Origin: Larsenimonas salina
GTDB taxonomy: Bacteria; Pseudomonadota; Gammaproteobacteria; Pseudomonadales; Halomonadaceae
Direction of reading: 5' to 3'
DNA: 64,000 nt
Assembly: GCF_023736155.1 (NCBI RefSeq)
Contig: NZ_JAMLJJ010000003.1
Location: forward strand, 186,001-250,000
Part shown: positions 43,887 through 51,877 of the stretch, piece after piece
Layout of the letters: the number at the start of each line of letters is the position of its first letter
How positions within the stretch are numbered: position 1 is the first letter of the stretch
Program-made: the position numbers and the translations under genes
Notes under the pieces: model-generated
The model's database searches: none
What the model was told of the DNA's origin: nothing
Seen by the model: only the letters and a program-made list of their open reading frames with translations

Positions 43887-44873
43887 ATGTTGAAACGTCA
43901 CTCCATGAAGGCGCTGTTCTCCGCGGCCACCTTCGCGCTTGGTACGCTCGCGCTCACTTCCGCACCGGCCCAGGCCGCCGACAAGTTCATGACCATCGGT
44001 ACCGGTGGCCAGACCGGCGTGTACTACGTGGTCGGACAGTCGATCTGTCGTTTCGTCAACCAGGGTGACAGCGGTTACAAATGTAACGCGCCGTCTACCG
44101 GCGCTTCCGTCGCCAACGTCAACGGCATCGAAAACGGCGACCTGGACATGGGCGTGGCCCAGTCCGACGTTCAATACAACGCCTACAATGGCGAAGCCCA
44201 GTTCAAGGGTGAGGCCCATCAGGATCTACGAAGCGTATTCGCCCTGCATGGCGAGCCGGCGACACTGGTCGCCCGCGCCGATTCCGGCATCGATAGCCTC
44301 GATGACCTGAAAGGCAAACGCGTCAACATCGGCAACCCGGGGTCGGGCAACCGCGCCACCATGGACATGATCATGGAAGCCAAGGGCTGGAAACGAGGCG
44401 ATTTCGCCCTCGCCTCCGAGCTGGACAGCGCCGAACAGGCCTCCGCCCTTGCCGACAACAACATCGATGCCTTCCTGTTCGTTGCCGGTCACCCGAACGG
44501 CTCCATTCAGGAAGCAGCGACCACGACCGATGTCAAACTGGTGCCGATGGACGATTCAACCATCAAGAAACTGGTTGAAGAGCATCCTTACTACAGCTTC
44601 TATACCGTGCCCGGCGGCATGTACAAGGGTAACCCGGAGGACGTGACGGTCTTCGGTGTGGGCGCAACGCTTGTAAGCTCGTCCAAGGTCGATGCCGATA
44701 CCGTTTACGCCGCGACCAAGGCCGTGTTTGAAAACTTTGATCGCTTCAAGAAACTGCACCCGGCCTTTGCCAACCTCGACGAAAAAACCATGATCAGCGA
44801 AGGGCTTTCCGCACCGCTGCATGAGGGCGCCAAGCGCTACTATCAGGAAAAGGGTTGGTCAACCGAAGACTGA
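43887..44873 (+). CDS. TAXI-family TRAP transporter solute-binding protein
   Basis: A 328-residue periplasmic binding protein with a signal peptide (cut after PAQA, about residue 30). FMTIGTGGQTGVYYVVGQSICR, CNAPSTGASVANVNGIENGDLDMGV (read as two halves) and VNIGNPGSGNR are the TAXI (TRAP-associated extracellular immunogenic) signatures. It captures a carboxylate-type ligand such as glutamate or 2-oxoglutarate in characterised relatives; the ligand here is unknown. It is followed by the fused permease, separated by a strong hairpin. Confidence 0.93.
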   Translation: MLKRHSMKALFSAATFALGTLALTSAPAQAADKFMTIGTGGQTGVYYVVGQSICRFVNQGDSGYKCNAPSTGASVANVNGIENGDLDMGVAQSDVQYNAYNGEAQFKGEAHQDLRSVFALHGEPATLVARADSGIDSLDDLKGKRVNIGNPGSGNRATMDMIMEAKGWKRGDFALASELDSAEQASALADNNIDAFLFVAGHPNGSIQEAATTTDVKLVPMDDSTIKKLVEEHPYYSFYTVPGGMYKGNPEDVTVFGVGATLVSSSKVDADTVYAATKAVFENFDRFKKLHPAFANLDEKTMISEGLSAPLHEGAKRYYQEKGWSTED

Positions 44874-44903
44874 TCAGGTAACACTACTCGAGTACGCTCA
44901 TGA

Positions 44904-44925
44904 CGCCCCCGGCCCGCCGGGGGCG
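44904..44925 (+). other. Intercistronic hairpin in the TRAP operon
   Basis: CGCCCCCGGC-CC-GCCGGGGGCG is a 10-bp perfect GC stem, 30 nt after the binding-protein stop and 50 nt before the permease start, without a T-run. Such stems often protect the upstream mRNA so that binding protein exceeds permease. Confidence 0.6.
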
Positions 44926-44975
44926 TTGCGTTGCTGCCCGGCACACGCCGTGCGGTTCTAGTAAGGAAAGCGCCC

Positions 44976-47570
44976 ATGACACATTCTGATACCCATTCAG
45001 ACGACGCCGCCGAACGCGCACGTCAGATGGCCGCCAGCGCAGACACTGGCGGTCGCCAGCTTACCGGCTGGCCATCGAGGCTGATTTTGCTGCTGGCCTT
45101 CTGCTGGTCGGCCTTTCAGCTCTGGATTGCCTCGCCCTTGCCGTACATGCTTGGCTTTGGCGTATTCGGCGCGACCGAAGCCCGTTCGATCCACCTCGCG
45201 TTTGCGCTTGTGCTCGCGTTTCTTTCCTATCCGGCGCTCAAGCGCTCGCCGAAGGATCGCGTTCCGCTGCCGGACTGGGCCATGGCGCTGGTGGCCGCGT
45301 TCGCGGCGATGTATCTCTATATTTTCTACGATCAACTGGCAACGCGCCCCGGTAACCCGATCACTCAGGACGTCGTGGTGGGCATCGCGGGGCTTGTGCT
45401 TCTGCTCGAGGGGACGCGCCGCGCGCTCGGACCACCGCTGATGATCGTTGCCCTGGTGTTTCTGGGCTACTCACTGGCAGGCCCCTACATGCCGGGCATG
45501 CTGGCCCACCGAGGCGTCAGCTTCGAGGCACTGATCAATCACCAGTGGCTTACAAGTCAGGGCGTATTCGGCATCGCGCTCGGCGTCTCAACCAGCTTCG
45601 TGTTCCTGTTCGTACTGTTTGGCGCGTTGCTCGAAAAGGCCGGCGCAGGCAACTACTTCATCAAGGTCGCGTTCTCGATGCTCGGCCACTATCGCGGCGG
45701 CCCCGCGAAGGCGGCGGTCGTTGCCTCGGGGCTGACCGGCCTGATTTCCGGCTCCTCAATCGCCAACACCGTCACCACCGGCACCTTCACGATCCCGATG
45801 ATGAAAAAGGTCGGCTTCAGTCCGGTCAAGGCCGGTGCGGTCGAGGTCGGCTCGTCCGTCAACGGCCAGATCATGCCGCCGGTCATGGGCGCGGCTGCCT
45901 TTTTGATGGTCGAGTACGTCGGTATTCCCTACGTCGACGTTATCAAGCATGCGTTTCTACCGGCGGTTATTTCCTACATTGCCCTGCTCTATATCGTCCA
46001 TCTGGAAGCCATGAAAGCCGGCATGAGCGGGCTAAAAAGCGCCAATCCACCCAAGCCCTGGGTTCAGAAGATCCTCGGTTTTCTGACGGGTCTCATCGGC
46101 ATCATGGGGCTTTCGGTCGCGGTCTATTACGGCCTTGGCTGGCTCAAGCCGCTGCTGGGTTCCGCAACGCCCTGGGTCGTCGCGATTCTCCTGGCGCTTG
46201 TCTATGTGGGGCTTTTAAAACTTGGTTCGAACTATCCCGAACTTGAGCACGACCACCCCGACAGCGACATCAGCGAGCTGCCACAGACCAAGCCCACCGT
46301 GATGGTCGGCCTTCACTTCCTGCTGCCGGTGGTGGTGCTGGTGTGGTGTCTGATGGTCGAGCGCCTGTCGCCGGGGCTGTCCGCGTTCTGGGCAACTGTC
46401 ATGATGATTCTGATCATGGTGACCCAGCGCCCCATCGATGCCGTGTTCCGTGGGCGTGGCCAGCTCGGCCAGGCCGCCAGGGCCGGCGTACATGATGTCT
46501 GGATGGGCATGATCGACGGCGCACGCAACATGGTCGGTATCGGCATCGCGACCGCCACCGCCGGCATTATCGTCGGGGCGGTCTCGCAAACCGGCGTCGG
46601 ACTGGTACTGGCCGACCTGGTCGAACAGCTCTCGATGGGCAGCCTGATGCTGATGCTTCTGCTGACCGCCGTGCTGAGCCTGATTCTCGGCATGGGCCTT
46701 CCAACCACCGCCAACTACATCGTGGTGTCGGCGCTGCTGGCCCCGGTTATCGTGCAGCTCGGTCAGCAACAGGGGCTTTTGGTCCCGCTGATCGCGGTTC
46801 ACCTGTTCGTGTTCTATTTCGGCATCATGGCCGATGTAACACCGCCGGTGGGGCTGGCCTCCTTCGCTGCCGCCGCCATATCGGGGGCAGACCCGATCAA
46901 GACCGGGTTCCAGGCCTTCTGGTACAGCCTTCGCACAGCGGCGCTGCCGTTTCTGTTCATCTTCAACACCGACCTTTTGCTGATCAACGTCGATCTGTGG
47001 CACGGCATTTTGATCTTCGTGGTGGCAACGCTTGCCATGCTGATCTTTGCCGCCGCCACGCAAGGCTGGTTCGTGACCAAGAGCCGCTGGTACGAAACGG
47101 TGCTGCTGCTTTTGGTTGCGTTCACGCTGTTCCGCCCGGGCTACTGGCAGGACATGATCGTCTCGCCATGGAACGACCTGCCGCCGGCCCAGCTTGGCCA
47201 GGCGCTGGAGCGCGCCGATGCCGGAGAAAGCGTGCGTGTCGCCATTGATGGGCTCGATGACTACGGCAACGCCACGCACTTTGTGGTCGAGGTACCGCCG
47301 GTGGACGGGGAGACCGCGCAGGACAAGCTCGATAACCTTGGCCTGATGCTGCATGAGGCTGACGGCAAGACCATGGTGGACATGGTCACCTGGGGGAGCG
47401 AGGCCAAGGAACTGGGCTTCGATCTCGATCAGACCATCACCGCCGTTCGACTGCCGGCTGACCGCTTCGCCAAGGAGTGGCTATGGGCGCCGGCGATGAT
47501 CGTGCTCGCCTTGATCGTGCTGCTTCAGCGTGGCCGGAGGCGCAAGACCTCGGAGCCAACGGCAGCCTGA
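44976..47570 (+). CDS. TRAP transporter fused permease (4TM/12TM), TAXI type, with DUF3394 tail
   Basis: An 864-residue membrane protein in which the small (DctQ-like) and large (DctM-like) subunits are fused, as usual for TAXI systems. About 16-18 hydrophobic segments are visible. FGALLEKAGAGNYFIKVAFS, SGLTGLISGSSIANTVTTG, GSSVNGQIMPPVMGAAAF and GMGLPTTANYIVVSAL are DctM landmarks. The last ~160 residues (from about 700) fit DUF3394, a periplasmic add-on with a final membrane helix near 838-856. Transport is driven by Na+ or H+. ATG 44976 follows AAGGAAAGCGCCC. Confidence 0.92.
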   Translation: MTHSDTHSDDAAERARQMAASADTGGRQLTGWPSRLILLLAFCWSAFQLWIASPLPYMLGFGVFGATEARSIHLAFALVLAFLSYPALKRSPKDRVPLPDWAMALVAAFAAMYLYIFYDQLATRPGNPITQDVVVGIAGLVLLLEGTRRALGPPLMIVALVFLGYSLAGPYMPGMLAHRGVSFEALINHQWLTSQGVFGIALGVSTSFVFLFVLFGALLEKAGAGNYFIKVAFSMLGHYRGGPAKAAVVASGLTGLISGSSIANTVTTGTFTIPMMKKVGFSPVKAGAVEVGSSVNGQIMPPVMGAAAFLMVEYVGIPYVDVIKHAFLPAVISYIALLYIVHLEAMKAGMSGLKSANPPKPWVQKILGFLTGLIGIMGLSVAVYYGLGWLKPLLGSATPWVVAILLALVYVGLLKLGSNYPELEHDHPDSDISELPQTKPTVMVGLHFLLPVVVLVWCLMVERLSPGLSAFWATVMMILIMVTQRPIDAVFRGRGQLGQAARAGVHDVWMGMIDGARNMVGIGIATATAGIIVGAVSQTGVGLVLADLVEQLSMGSLMLMLLLTAVLSLILGMGLPTTANYIVVSALLAPVIVQLGQQQGLLVPLIAVHLFVFYFGIMADVTPPVGLASFAAAAISGADPIKTGFQAFWYSLRTAALPFLFIFNTDLLLINVDLWHGILIFVVATLAMLIFAAATQGWFVTKSRWYETVLLLLVAFTLFRPGYWQDMIVSPWNDLPPAQLGQALERADAGESVRVAIDGLDDYGNATHFVVEVPPVDGETAQDKLDNLGLMLHEADGKTMVDMVTWGSEAKELGFDLDQTITAVRLPADRFAKEWLWAPAMIVLALIVLLQRGRRRKTSEPTAA

Positions 47571-47590
47571 GTGCTTGAAACCTCGTGACG

Positions 47591-47632
47591 GCCGGGAAGC
47601 TGCGCTCACCGCGCAGCCTCCCGGCTTTTTTT
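47591..47632 (+). terminator. Terminator of the TRAP operon
   Basis: A 15-bp stem with one mismatch (left arm GCCGGGAAGCTGCGC, TCACC loop) followed by TTTTTTT, 20 bp after the permease stop. Confidence 0.9.
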
Positions 47633-47683
47633 ATACAGGCAGCGCCCCGGATTATACTTTGGTCTTATAGCTTGCGTTAATCA

Positions 47684-47695
47684 TTAGCATGCTAA
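47684..47695. promoter_or_regulatory. Perfect 12-bp palindrome upstream of the small secreted protein gene
   Basis: TTAGCATGCTAA lies 80 bp before the start, in an AT-rich promoter stretch. A related GTTAGCAACCTAAG follows at 47712. Candidate operator. Confidence 0.4.
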
Positions 47696-47775
47696 ACACC
47701 AATTAGAAATACGTTAGCAACCTAAGTAAATTACTCCTCAGACGAACACGATCACCGCCTCTGAAGGAGACACCC

Positions 47776-48057
47776 ATGAAACTACGTCACACTCTCGCCG
47801 CCCTGACCGCCGCTGTTGCCCTTGCTCCGCTGGCCGCCAATGCAAGTGTTTTGACCGAGACTTCCAAGGACATTTACAGCGAACCGCTGGCTGCACCTAC
47901 CAGTACGGTCACGCATATCGCCCAGCCAGTGGATTCCCACGGCGGCAGTGTCAGCATGGCGCAGGCCCGCAGCTACATGAATGCCCACGTCCAGAAGACC
48001 CACTTTGACGGTCAAGGCAGCGACGTTCCGAACGTCGGTCATCGCGCCGATTGGTAA
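47776..48057 (+). CDS. Small secreted protein, unknown family
   Basis: A 93-residue protein with a clear Sec signal (MKLRHTLAALTAAVALAPLAANA). The mature 70 residues are polar, His-containing and without Cys (SVLTETSKDIYSEPL near the start, QARSYMNAHVQKTHF in the middle). I do not recognise it; small periplasmic proteins of this kind occur in Halomonadaceae and pseudomonads. GAAGGAGACACCC precedes the ATG, an unusually strong ribosome site suggesting high expression. It forms its own transcription unit with a terminator. Confidence 0.75.
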   Translation: MKLRHTLAALTAAVALAPLAANASVLTETSKDIYSEPLAAPTSTVTHIAQPVDSHGGSVSMAQARSYMNAHVQKTHFDGQGSDVPNVGHRADW

Positions 48058-48155
48058 GCTCTTGATCGACTGAGAGGTTCTTTATCGGTCGATAAGTTTT
48101 CCATCGATTGGCAAGCCTGCGCTCGATTGATGAGCACCACAGCTGCCCGCAGAAC

Positions 48156-48182
48156 GCCCCGGATCTTCCGAGGCTTTTTTTT
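48156..48182 (+). terminator. Terminator of the small secreted protein gene
   Basis: GCCCCGGA-TCT-TCCGAGGC (one C-A mismatch) followed by a run of eight T. Confidence 0.75.
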
Positions 48183-48216
48183 GTCCGTACCGAAGTCGTG
48201 CGGTCAGCATCCACCA

Positions 48217-48270
48217 TTGACAGATCGTTCCATATAACGAACACTGCCGCGTTCGTCCCATATATGGAAC
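48217..48270 (+). promoter_or_regulatory. Promoter and nested dyad operator of the regulator-azlCD operon
   Basis: A consensus -35 TTGACA (48217) is followed by a nested dyad: GTTCCATAT (48227) with ATATGGAAC (48262), and inside it CGAAC (48238) with GTTCG (48251). The structure ends 7 bp before the regulator start. Autoregulation by the HTH protein is the simplest reading. Confidence 0.6.
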
Positions 48271-48277
48271 AGACTGA

Positions 48278-48802
48278 ATGAACACAACCGACACAGTCGC
48301 CCTCGGCGCCTGGTTGAGTGAGCTTCGAGGCAAAAAGGGGTATTCGTTGTCGGGGCTTGCAGAGGCTGCCGGTCTTGCCAAGTCCAATCTATCGCGCATC
48401 GAGCGCGGCCAGGCCAACCCAACGCTTGATACGCTCTGGCGGCTTGCGCGCGCACTGGACCTGCCGTTCGGCACGCTGGTGGCGCCTGTAATCGGAACAC
48501 TGATCGAGCAGGGTATCGAAGTGCAACTGATCGCTCAGAACACCACCGATGCCCCGATGGATCTTTATCTGATGCGCCTGCCAGCCGGCGCCATCCGAAC
48601 GTCCGAACCGCACCCGGCGGGCACGCGAGAGCGGGTCACTGTGATCAATGGTGCACTGGTAACCGGGCCGCTTAACGCACCGGTCTCGCTTGCGGCCGGT
48701 GGCACTCACGCCTTCGATGCCGGTCAAGCCCATCACTATCGAGCGCGGGTCGAAAGCGAGGCGCTGGTCGAGATCCACTACGTACCAAGGGCTTCGACAT
48801 GA
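48278..48802 (+). CDS. XRE-family regulator with cupin sensor domain
   Basis: A 174-residue protein: HTH_3 about 8-64 (LSELRGKKGYSLSGLAEAAGL, SNLSRIERGQANPTLDTLW) and a C-terminal cupin (about 105-172: RLPAGAIRTSEPHPAGTRERV, GQAHHYRA). This layout binds a small ligand in the cupin and controls a neighbouring exporter. Its stop overlaps the azlC start (ATGA), forming a three-gene operon. Ligand unknown; amino acids are plausible. Confidence 0.88.
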   Translation: MNTTDTVALGAWLSELRGKKGYSLSGLAEAAGLAKSNLSRIERGQANPTLDTLWRLARALDLPFGTLVAPVIGTLIEQGIEVQLIAQNTTDAPMDLYLMRLPAGAIRTSEPHPAGTRERVTVINGALVTGPLNAPVSLAAGGTHAFDAGQAHHYRARVESEALVEIHYVPRAST

Positions 48803-49500
48803 CAGCGCCCACCTCTCATCCACTCACGCGTGGGCTGATGCAGGCCACACCGATCGTTGCAGGCTATGTTCCGGTCGCGATCGCCTTTGGCGTGATTGCA
48901 GGCCAGGCGGGGCTCTCGCCCTGGCTTGCCGCCACAATCTCGGTACTGGTGTACTCGGGCGCCGCGCAGTTTTTGATGATCGGCTTGATCGGCAGCGGTG
49001 CATCGCCTTGGTTCGCTGCCTTGCTGGCGCTGTCGGTCAATCTGCGCCACCTGGTCTATGGCCCGGCCATTGCCCATTACCTGCCGAAAAGCCCCTGGCT
49101 GATCGGACTGGGACACCTTTTGACCGATGAGGCCTTTGCACTGGCAAGCGCCCGACTCGGGCAACACCCCCCGGCCGATCGCCTTGGCTGGCTTGCGGGT
49201 GCATTGATCACGGCGTGGGCAAGCTGGGTCAGCGGCACGCTGATCGGTGCTCTCGGCGGCCACTGGCTGACTCAGAAGCTGCCCATGATCGGGGAGATTC
49301 TGCCCTTTGCACTGCCGGCACTGTTCGTAACGCTTCTGCTGCCGCGCATGCAGAGCACCGCCTGGCGTCTGGCGGTGGTCGCAAGTGTCGTGGCCGGCGC
49401 CGTGTTTGCACTCATGGGCTGGCCCAACGCCGGCATCGTACTGGCGGCGTTGGTCGGGGCAGCGATGTTCATTTTGTGTGATTGGAAGGGGGCGGCATGA
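48799..49500 (+). CDS. azlC: AzlC-family branched-chain amino acid exporter, large subunit
   Basis: A 233-residue membrane protein with about 5-6 helices; matches AzlC/YgaZ: PIVAGYVPVAIAFGVIAGQAGL, YSGAAQFLMIGLIGSG and LSVNLRHLVYGPAIAHYL. With AzlD it exports branched-chain amino acids or analogues. Coupled by 4-bp overlaps to the regulator before and azlD after. Confidence 0.9.
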   Translation: MTAPTSHPLTRGLMQATPIVAGYVPVAIAFGVIAGQAGLSPWLAATISVLVYSGAAQFLMIGLIGSGASPWFAALLALSVNLRHLVYGPAIAHYLPKSPWLIGLGHLLTDEAFALASARLGQHPPADRLGWLAGALITAWASWVSGTLIGALGGHWLTQKLPMIGEILPFALPALFVTLLLPRMQSTAWRLAVVASVVAGAVFALMGWPNAGIVLAALVGAAMFILCDWKGAA

Positions 49501-49838
49501 TGACATCGACGCTTCTGGGCGCCATCGTGGTCACGGCGCTCGGCACCTGGGCCATGCGCGCGTTGCCGCTTCTGTGGATGCAGCGACGCCGCGACTCAAG
49601 CGCCGACCCGGCGGGCGCCACGCCGCCGATTTGGCTGGTGCGGCTGGGGCCACTGTTGATCGCGGGGCTTCTTGGCACGTCATTGGTGCCCGCCTCCCTC
49701 GACGCCGCGCACCTGGTGCCGACCGCCCTGGGGCTTGCCGCCACCCTCATGTGCTGGGCCTGGGTGCGCGGGCTGGGCTGGCCCATCATGGCAGGCGTGG
49801 CCGCGTTCGCACTCACCCATGTTCTGATGATGGGCTGA
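49497..49838 (+). CDS. azlD: AzlD-family small exporter subunit
   Basis: A 113-residue protein with about four hydrophobic helices, the usual size for AzlD/YgaH: VVTALGTWAMRALPLLWM, then LGPLLIAGLLGTSLVP. It pairs with AzlC. Two consecutive ATG codons start the gene; the first (49497) overlaps the azlC stop. Confidence 0.85.
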   Translation: MMTSTLLGAIVVTALGTWAMRALPLLWMQRRRDSSADPAGATPPIWLVRLGPLLIAGLLGTSLVPASLDAAHLVPTALGLAATLMCWAWVRGLGWPIMAGVAAFALTHVLMMG

Positions 49839-49887
49839 CCCGCCGGGCACCGGGTCGGGTTTCGTTCAGGATTCATCACACCGTGGG

Positions 49888-51447
49888 TCAGGTGTCGTCA
49901 TAGTAGCGCCAGGTGTTTCGGCCCGCGCGTTTGGCGGCGTACATCGCCTTGTCCGCAAGCTGGAGCGCCCGGCTGCCCTCACAAGCGTCGCGGCCAAGTA
50001 CGGCAATGCCGACACTGACCCCCATGTAGACGTGGGTGTTTTCGATCGTGAGCACCGGTGTTTCACACGCCTTGCGCAGCGAGACCAGCATGGCATCCAG
50101 CGCGTCGCGGTGGGTGCGGCTTGAAAGCAGCATCACGAACTCATCGCCACCAAGCCGTGCCAGATAATCTCCGGCACCCAGCAATCGATGAAGGCGTCTG
50201 GCCATCTCGATCAGCGCCTCATCGCCAACGTGATGGCCGTAGGTGTCGTTGATCTGTTTAAAGTGGTCGAAATCGACCAACAGGATTGCCCGTTCCGAGC
50301 CACTGTCACTTGCAGCGCTTAACTCACGCTCAAAGCCAAGCCGGTTGCCGTATCCGGTGAGAGGGTCGGTGGTGGCCAGTTCCTCGGCCTGCTCGGCGGC
50401 GCGTTTTCGCGCGGTGATGTCGTGCACCACCCCTTGCAGGTGATCCTCCTTGAGCCAGCTGAGACTGATCGCGACCCAGCGCTCATCCGCGCCCCGAGCA
50501 GATAGGTGCAGTTCAAGCTGGGTTCGCGGGTTCGAGTTCATAGGTACTGGAACCGCCAGCCCCCGAACGCGCTCGGAAAGCATCGGTACCTGCTGGCCCC
50601 GGTCGATGCTTTCAAGTTCAAAAAGACGTTGAAAGGCGGCGTTGGCCGACACCAGCCGCCCCTGATGGTCAATCTCGAAAATGCCGGCCTCGACGTTATC
50701 GAACAACAGGCTGTAGCGACGCTCTTCCATGGCGTGAAGCTGTCGAAGGCGGCGCTCTTCGGTGAGGCTTTGCATCAACCGATCGATCATGGCGTTGACG
50801 CTGAGCACGAGTCGCCCGATCTCGTCGTGGTGGTTGCCTCGGGGCACATCCAGCTTCTGACCGGTTTCGGCCTCGAGCTCACCAAGCTTTCGAGACAACC
50901 CTGCGATCGGGCGGGTCACGAACTTGACCGTCACCAGAATCACGCAGAGGCCGATGCCCAACAGCTGCAGCACCAGCGCAGCACTCAGAAACCGGGACGC
51001 ATCGGCGACCAGATGGTCGATCTGGGTCTGGTCGGGCACCATGAAAATACGACAGATCGACTTGGATGCGTCGAAGGGCGATTTTATATCGCGACTTACC
51101 GCCGTATCGCCCCCCTGCCCTCCGGCCCCCCCGGCGGCGAGCACCGTGGTGTCCGAGGCAATAATACGCACGTCCCTGACGATGCGGTTTCCAAGAAGCC
51201 CTTCCACAACTTCCTGGGCAAGCTGGGTATCGTTGATGAAACAGGCAATCTGGGTGGCGCGCTCGACGGTCGACATCAGCTCTTCAAGGCGCTGCCCCTG
51301 GCGCTTCGCCTCATCCCGGCTTTGTATGCCAAGCGCTGCGCCAAGAAAGAGCACGCCCAGCACGCCAACCACGCCGACCACGGTAATGGTCGCCCGGGCG
51401 GTAATGCGTGTACGCAGCACCCGAAGCAGTGTCCGAAGCGGCGTCAT
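49888..51447 (-). CDS. Membrane diguanylate cyclase: periplasmic sensor, HAMP, PAS, GGDEF
   Basis: A 519-residue protein. TM1 about 18-40; periplasmic part about 41-155 with ATQIACFINDTQLAQEVVEGLL, resembling the CHASE8-type sensor of YfiN/DgcN; TM2 about 156-178; HAMP; PAS (about 245-355, AGIFEIDHQGRLVSANAAFQ); GGDEF (about 360-515, DFDHFKQINDTYGH, ARLGGDEF). It should make cyclic di-GMP. The usual RxxD inhibitory site before GGDEF reads GAGD, so product feedback is probably lost. The start overlaps the stop of the periplasmic-protein gene upstream by 4 bp. Confidence 0.92.
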   Translation of the reverse strand: MTPLRTLLRVLRTRITARATITVVGVVGVLGVLFLGAALGIQSRDEAKRQGQRLEELMSTVERATQIACFINDTQLAQEVVEGLLGNRIVRDVRIIASDTTVLAAGGAGGQGGDTAVSRDIKSPFDASKSICRIFMVPDQTQIDHLVADASRFLSAALVLQLLGIGLCVILVTVKFVTRPIAGLSRKLGELEAETGQKLDVPRGNHHDEIGRLVLSVNAMIDRLMQSLTEERRLRQLHAMEERRYSLLFDNVEAGIFEIDHQGRLVSANAAFQRLFELESIDRGQQVPMLSERVRGLAVPVPMNSNPRTQLELHLSARGADERWVAISLSWLKEDHLQGVVHDITARKRAAEQAEELATTDPLTGYGNRLGFERELSAASDSGSERAILLVDFDHFKQINDTYGHHVGDEALIEMARRLHRLLGAGDYLARLGGDEFVMLLSSRTHRDALDAMLVSLRKACETPVLTIENTHVYMGVSVGIAVLGRDACEGSRALQLADKAMYAAKRAGRNTWRYYDDT

Positions 51448-51869
51448 GAGCGGCCTCCAAACTCATACACCACGCGAACACGCGGATCGACACTGCTCTT
51501 GTCCAGATACCCGAGCACGCCCGGATTGTGGGAGATCAGCTCGATCGTTTCATCAAAGCCCTCGCTCTTGCGTGGCGGCGAGCCACGCCCTGAAAACACC
51601 AGGCGCGCCCACCAGGCGTTGATGTCGGCAAGCTCGCGGTTGACCAGCGCCTTGTAGAAAGACGCTCGAAGCGGCATGTAATCCACCGGCACGACCGGCT
51701 CCCCGCCCGGCAGGGTGGATAGCCGACCCATGAAGATGTTGACCACGTCGTCGTAGCTCAACGACTGAACCTGGCTGTCGGCACTGACCACCACCACCAG
51801 ATTCGCGCTTGCAAGCGCGGGCGTGAGCGTCAATAACAGGGCAATCAACAGCGTGCGTAACCACCTCAT
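51444..51869 (-). CDS. Small periplasmic phosphate-binding-protein-like protein
   Basis: A 141-residue protein with signal peptide (MRWLRTLLIALLLTLTPALA, cut after ASA). LSYDDVVNIFMGRLSTLPGG, then a PVDYMPLRASFYKALVN segment and SHNPGVLGYLDKS match the truncated PstS-like proteins (PBP-like 2 domain, one lobe) rather than full ~320-residue binding proteins. It is too short to be a normal ABC transporter receptor. Placed between a beta-barrel and a membrane diguanylate cyclase, it could be a periplasmic partner of the cyclase sensor, which is inference. Confidence 0.78.
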   Translation of the reverse strand: MRWLRTLLIALLLTLTPALASANLVVVVSADSQVQSLSYDDVVNIFMGRLSTLPGGEPVVPVDYMPLRASFYKALVNRELADINAWWARLVFSGRGSPPRKSEGFDETIELISHNPGVLGYLDKSSVDPRVRVVYEFGGRS

Positions 51870-51877
51870 GAGCGCTC

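Noticed and set aside
46215-47354. 379-codon frame antisense to the TRAP permease
   Set aside because: His/Gln-rich shadow product without hydrophobic or family motifs; the plus strand encodes DctM signatures.
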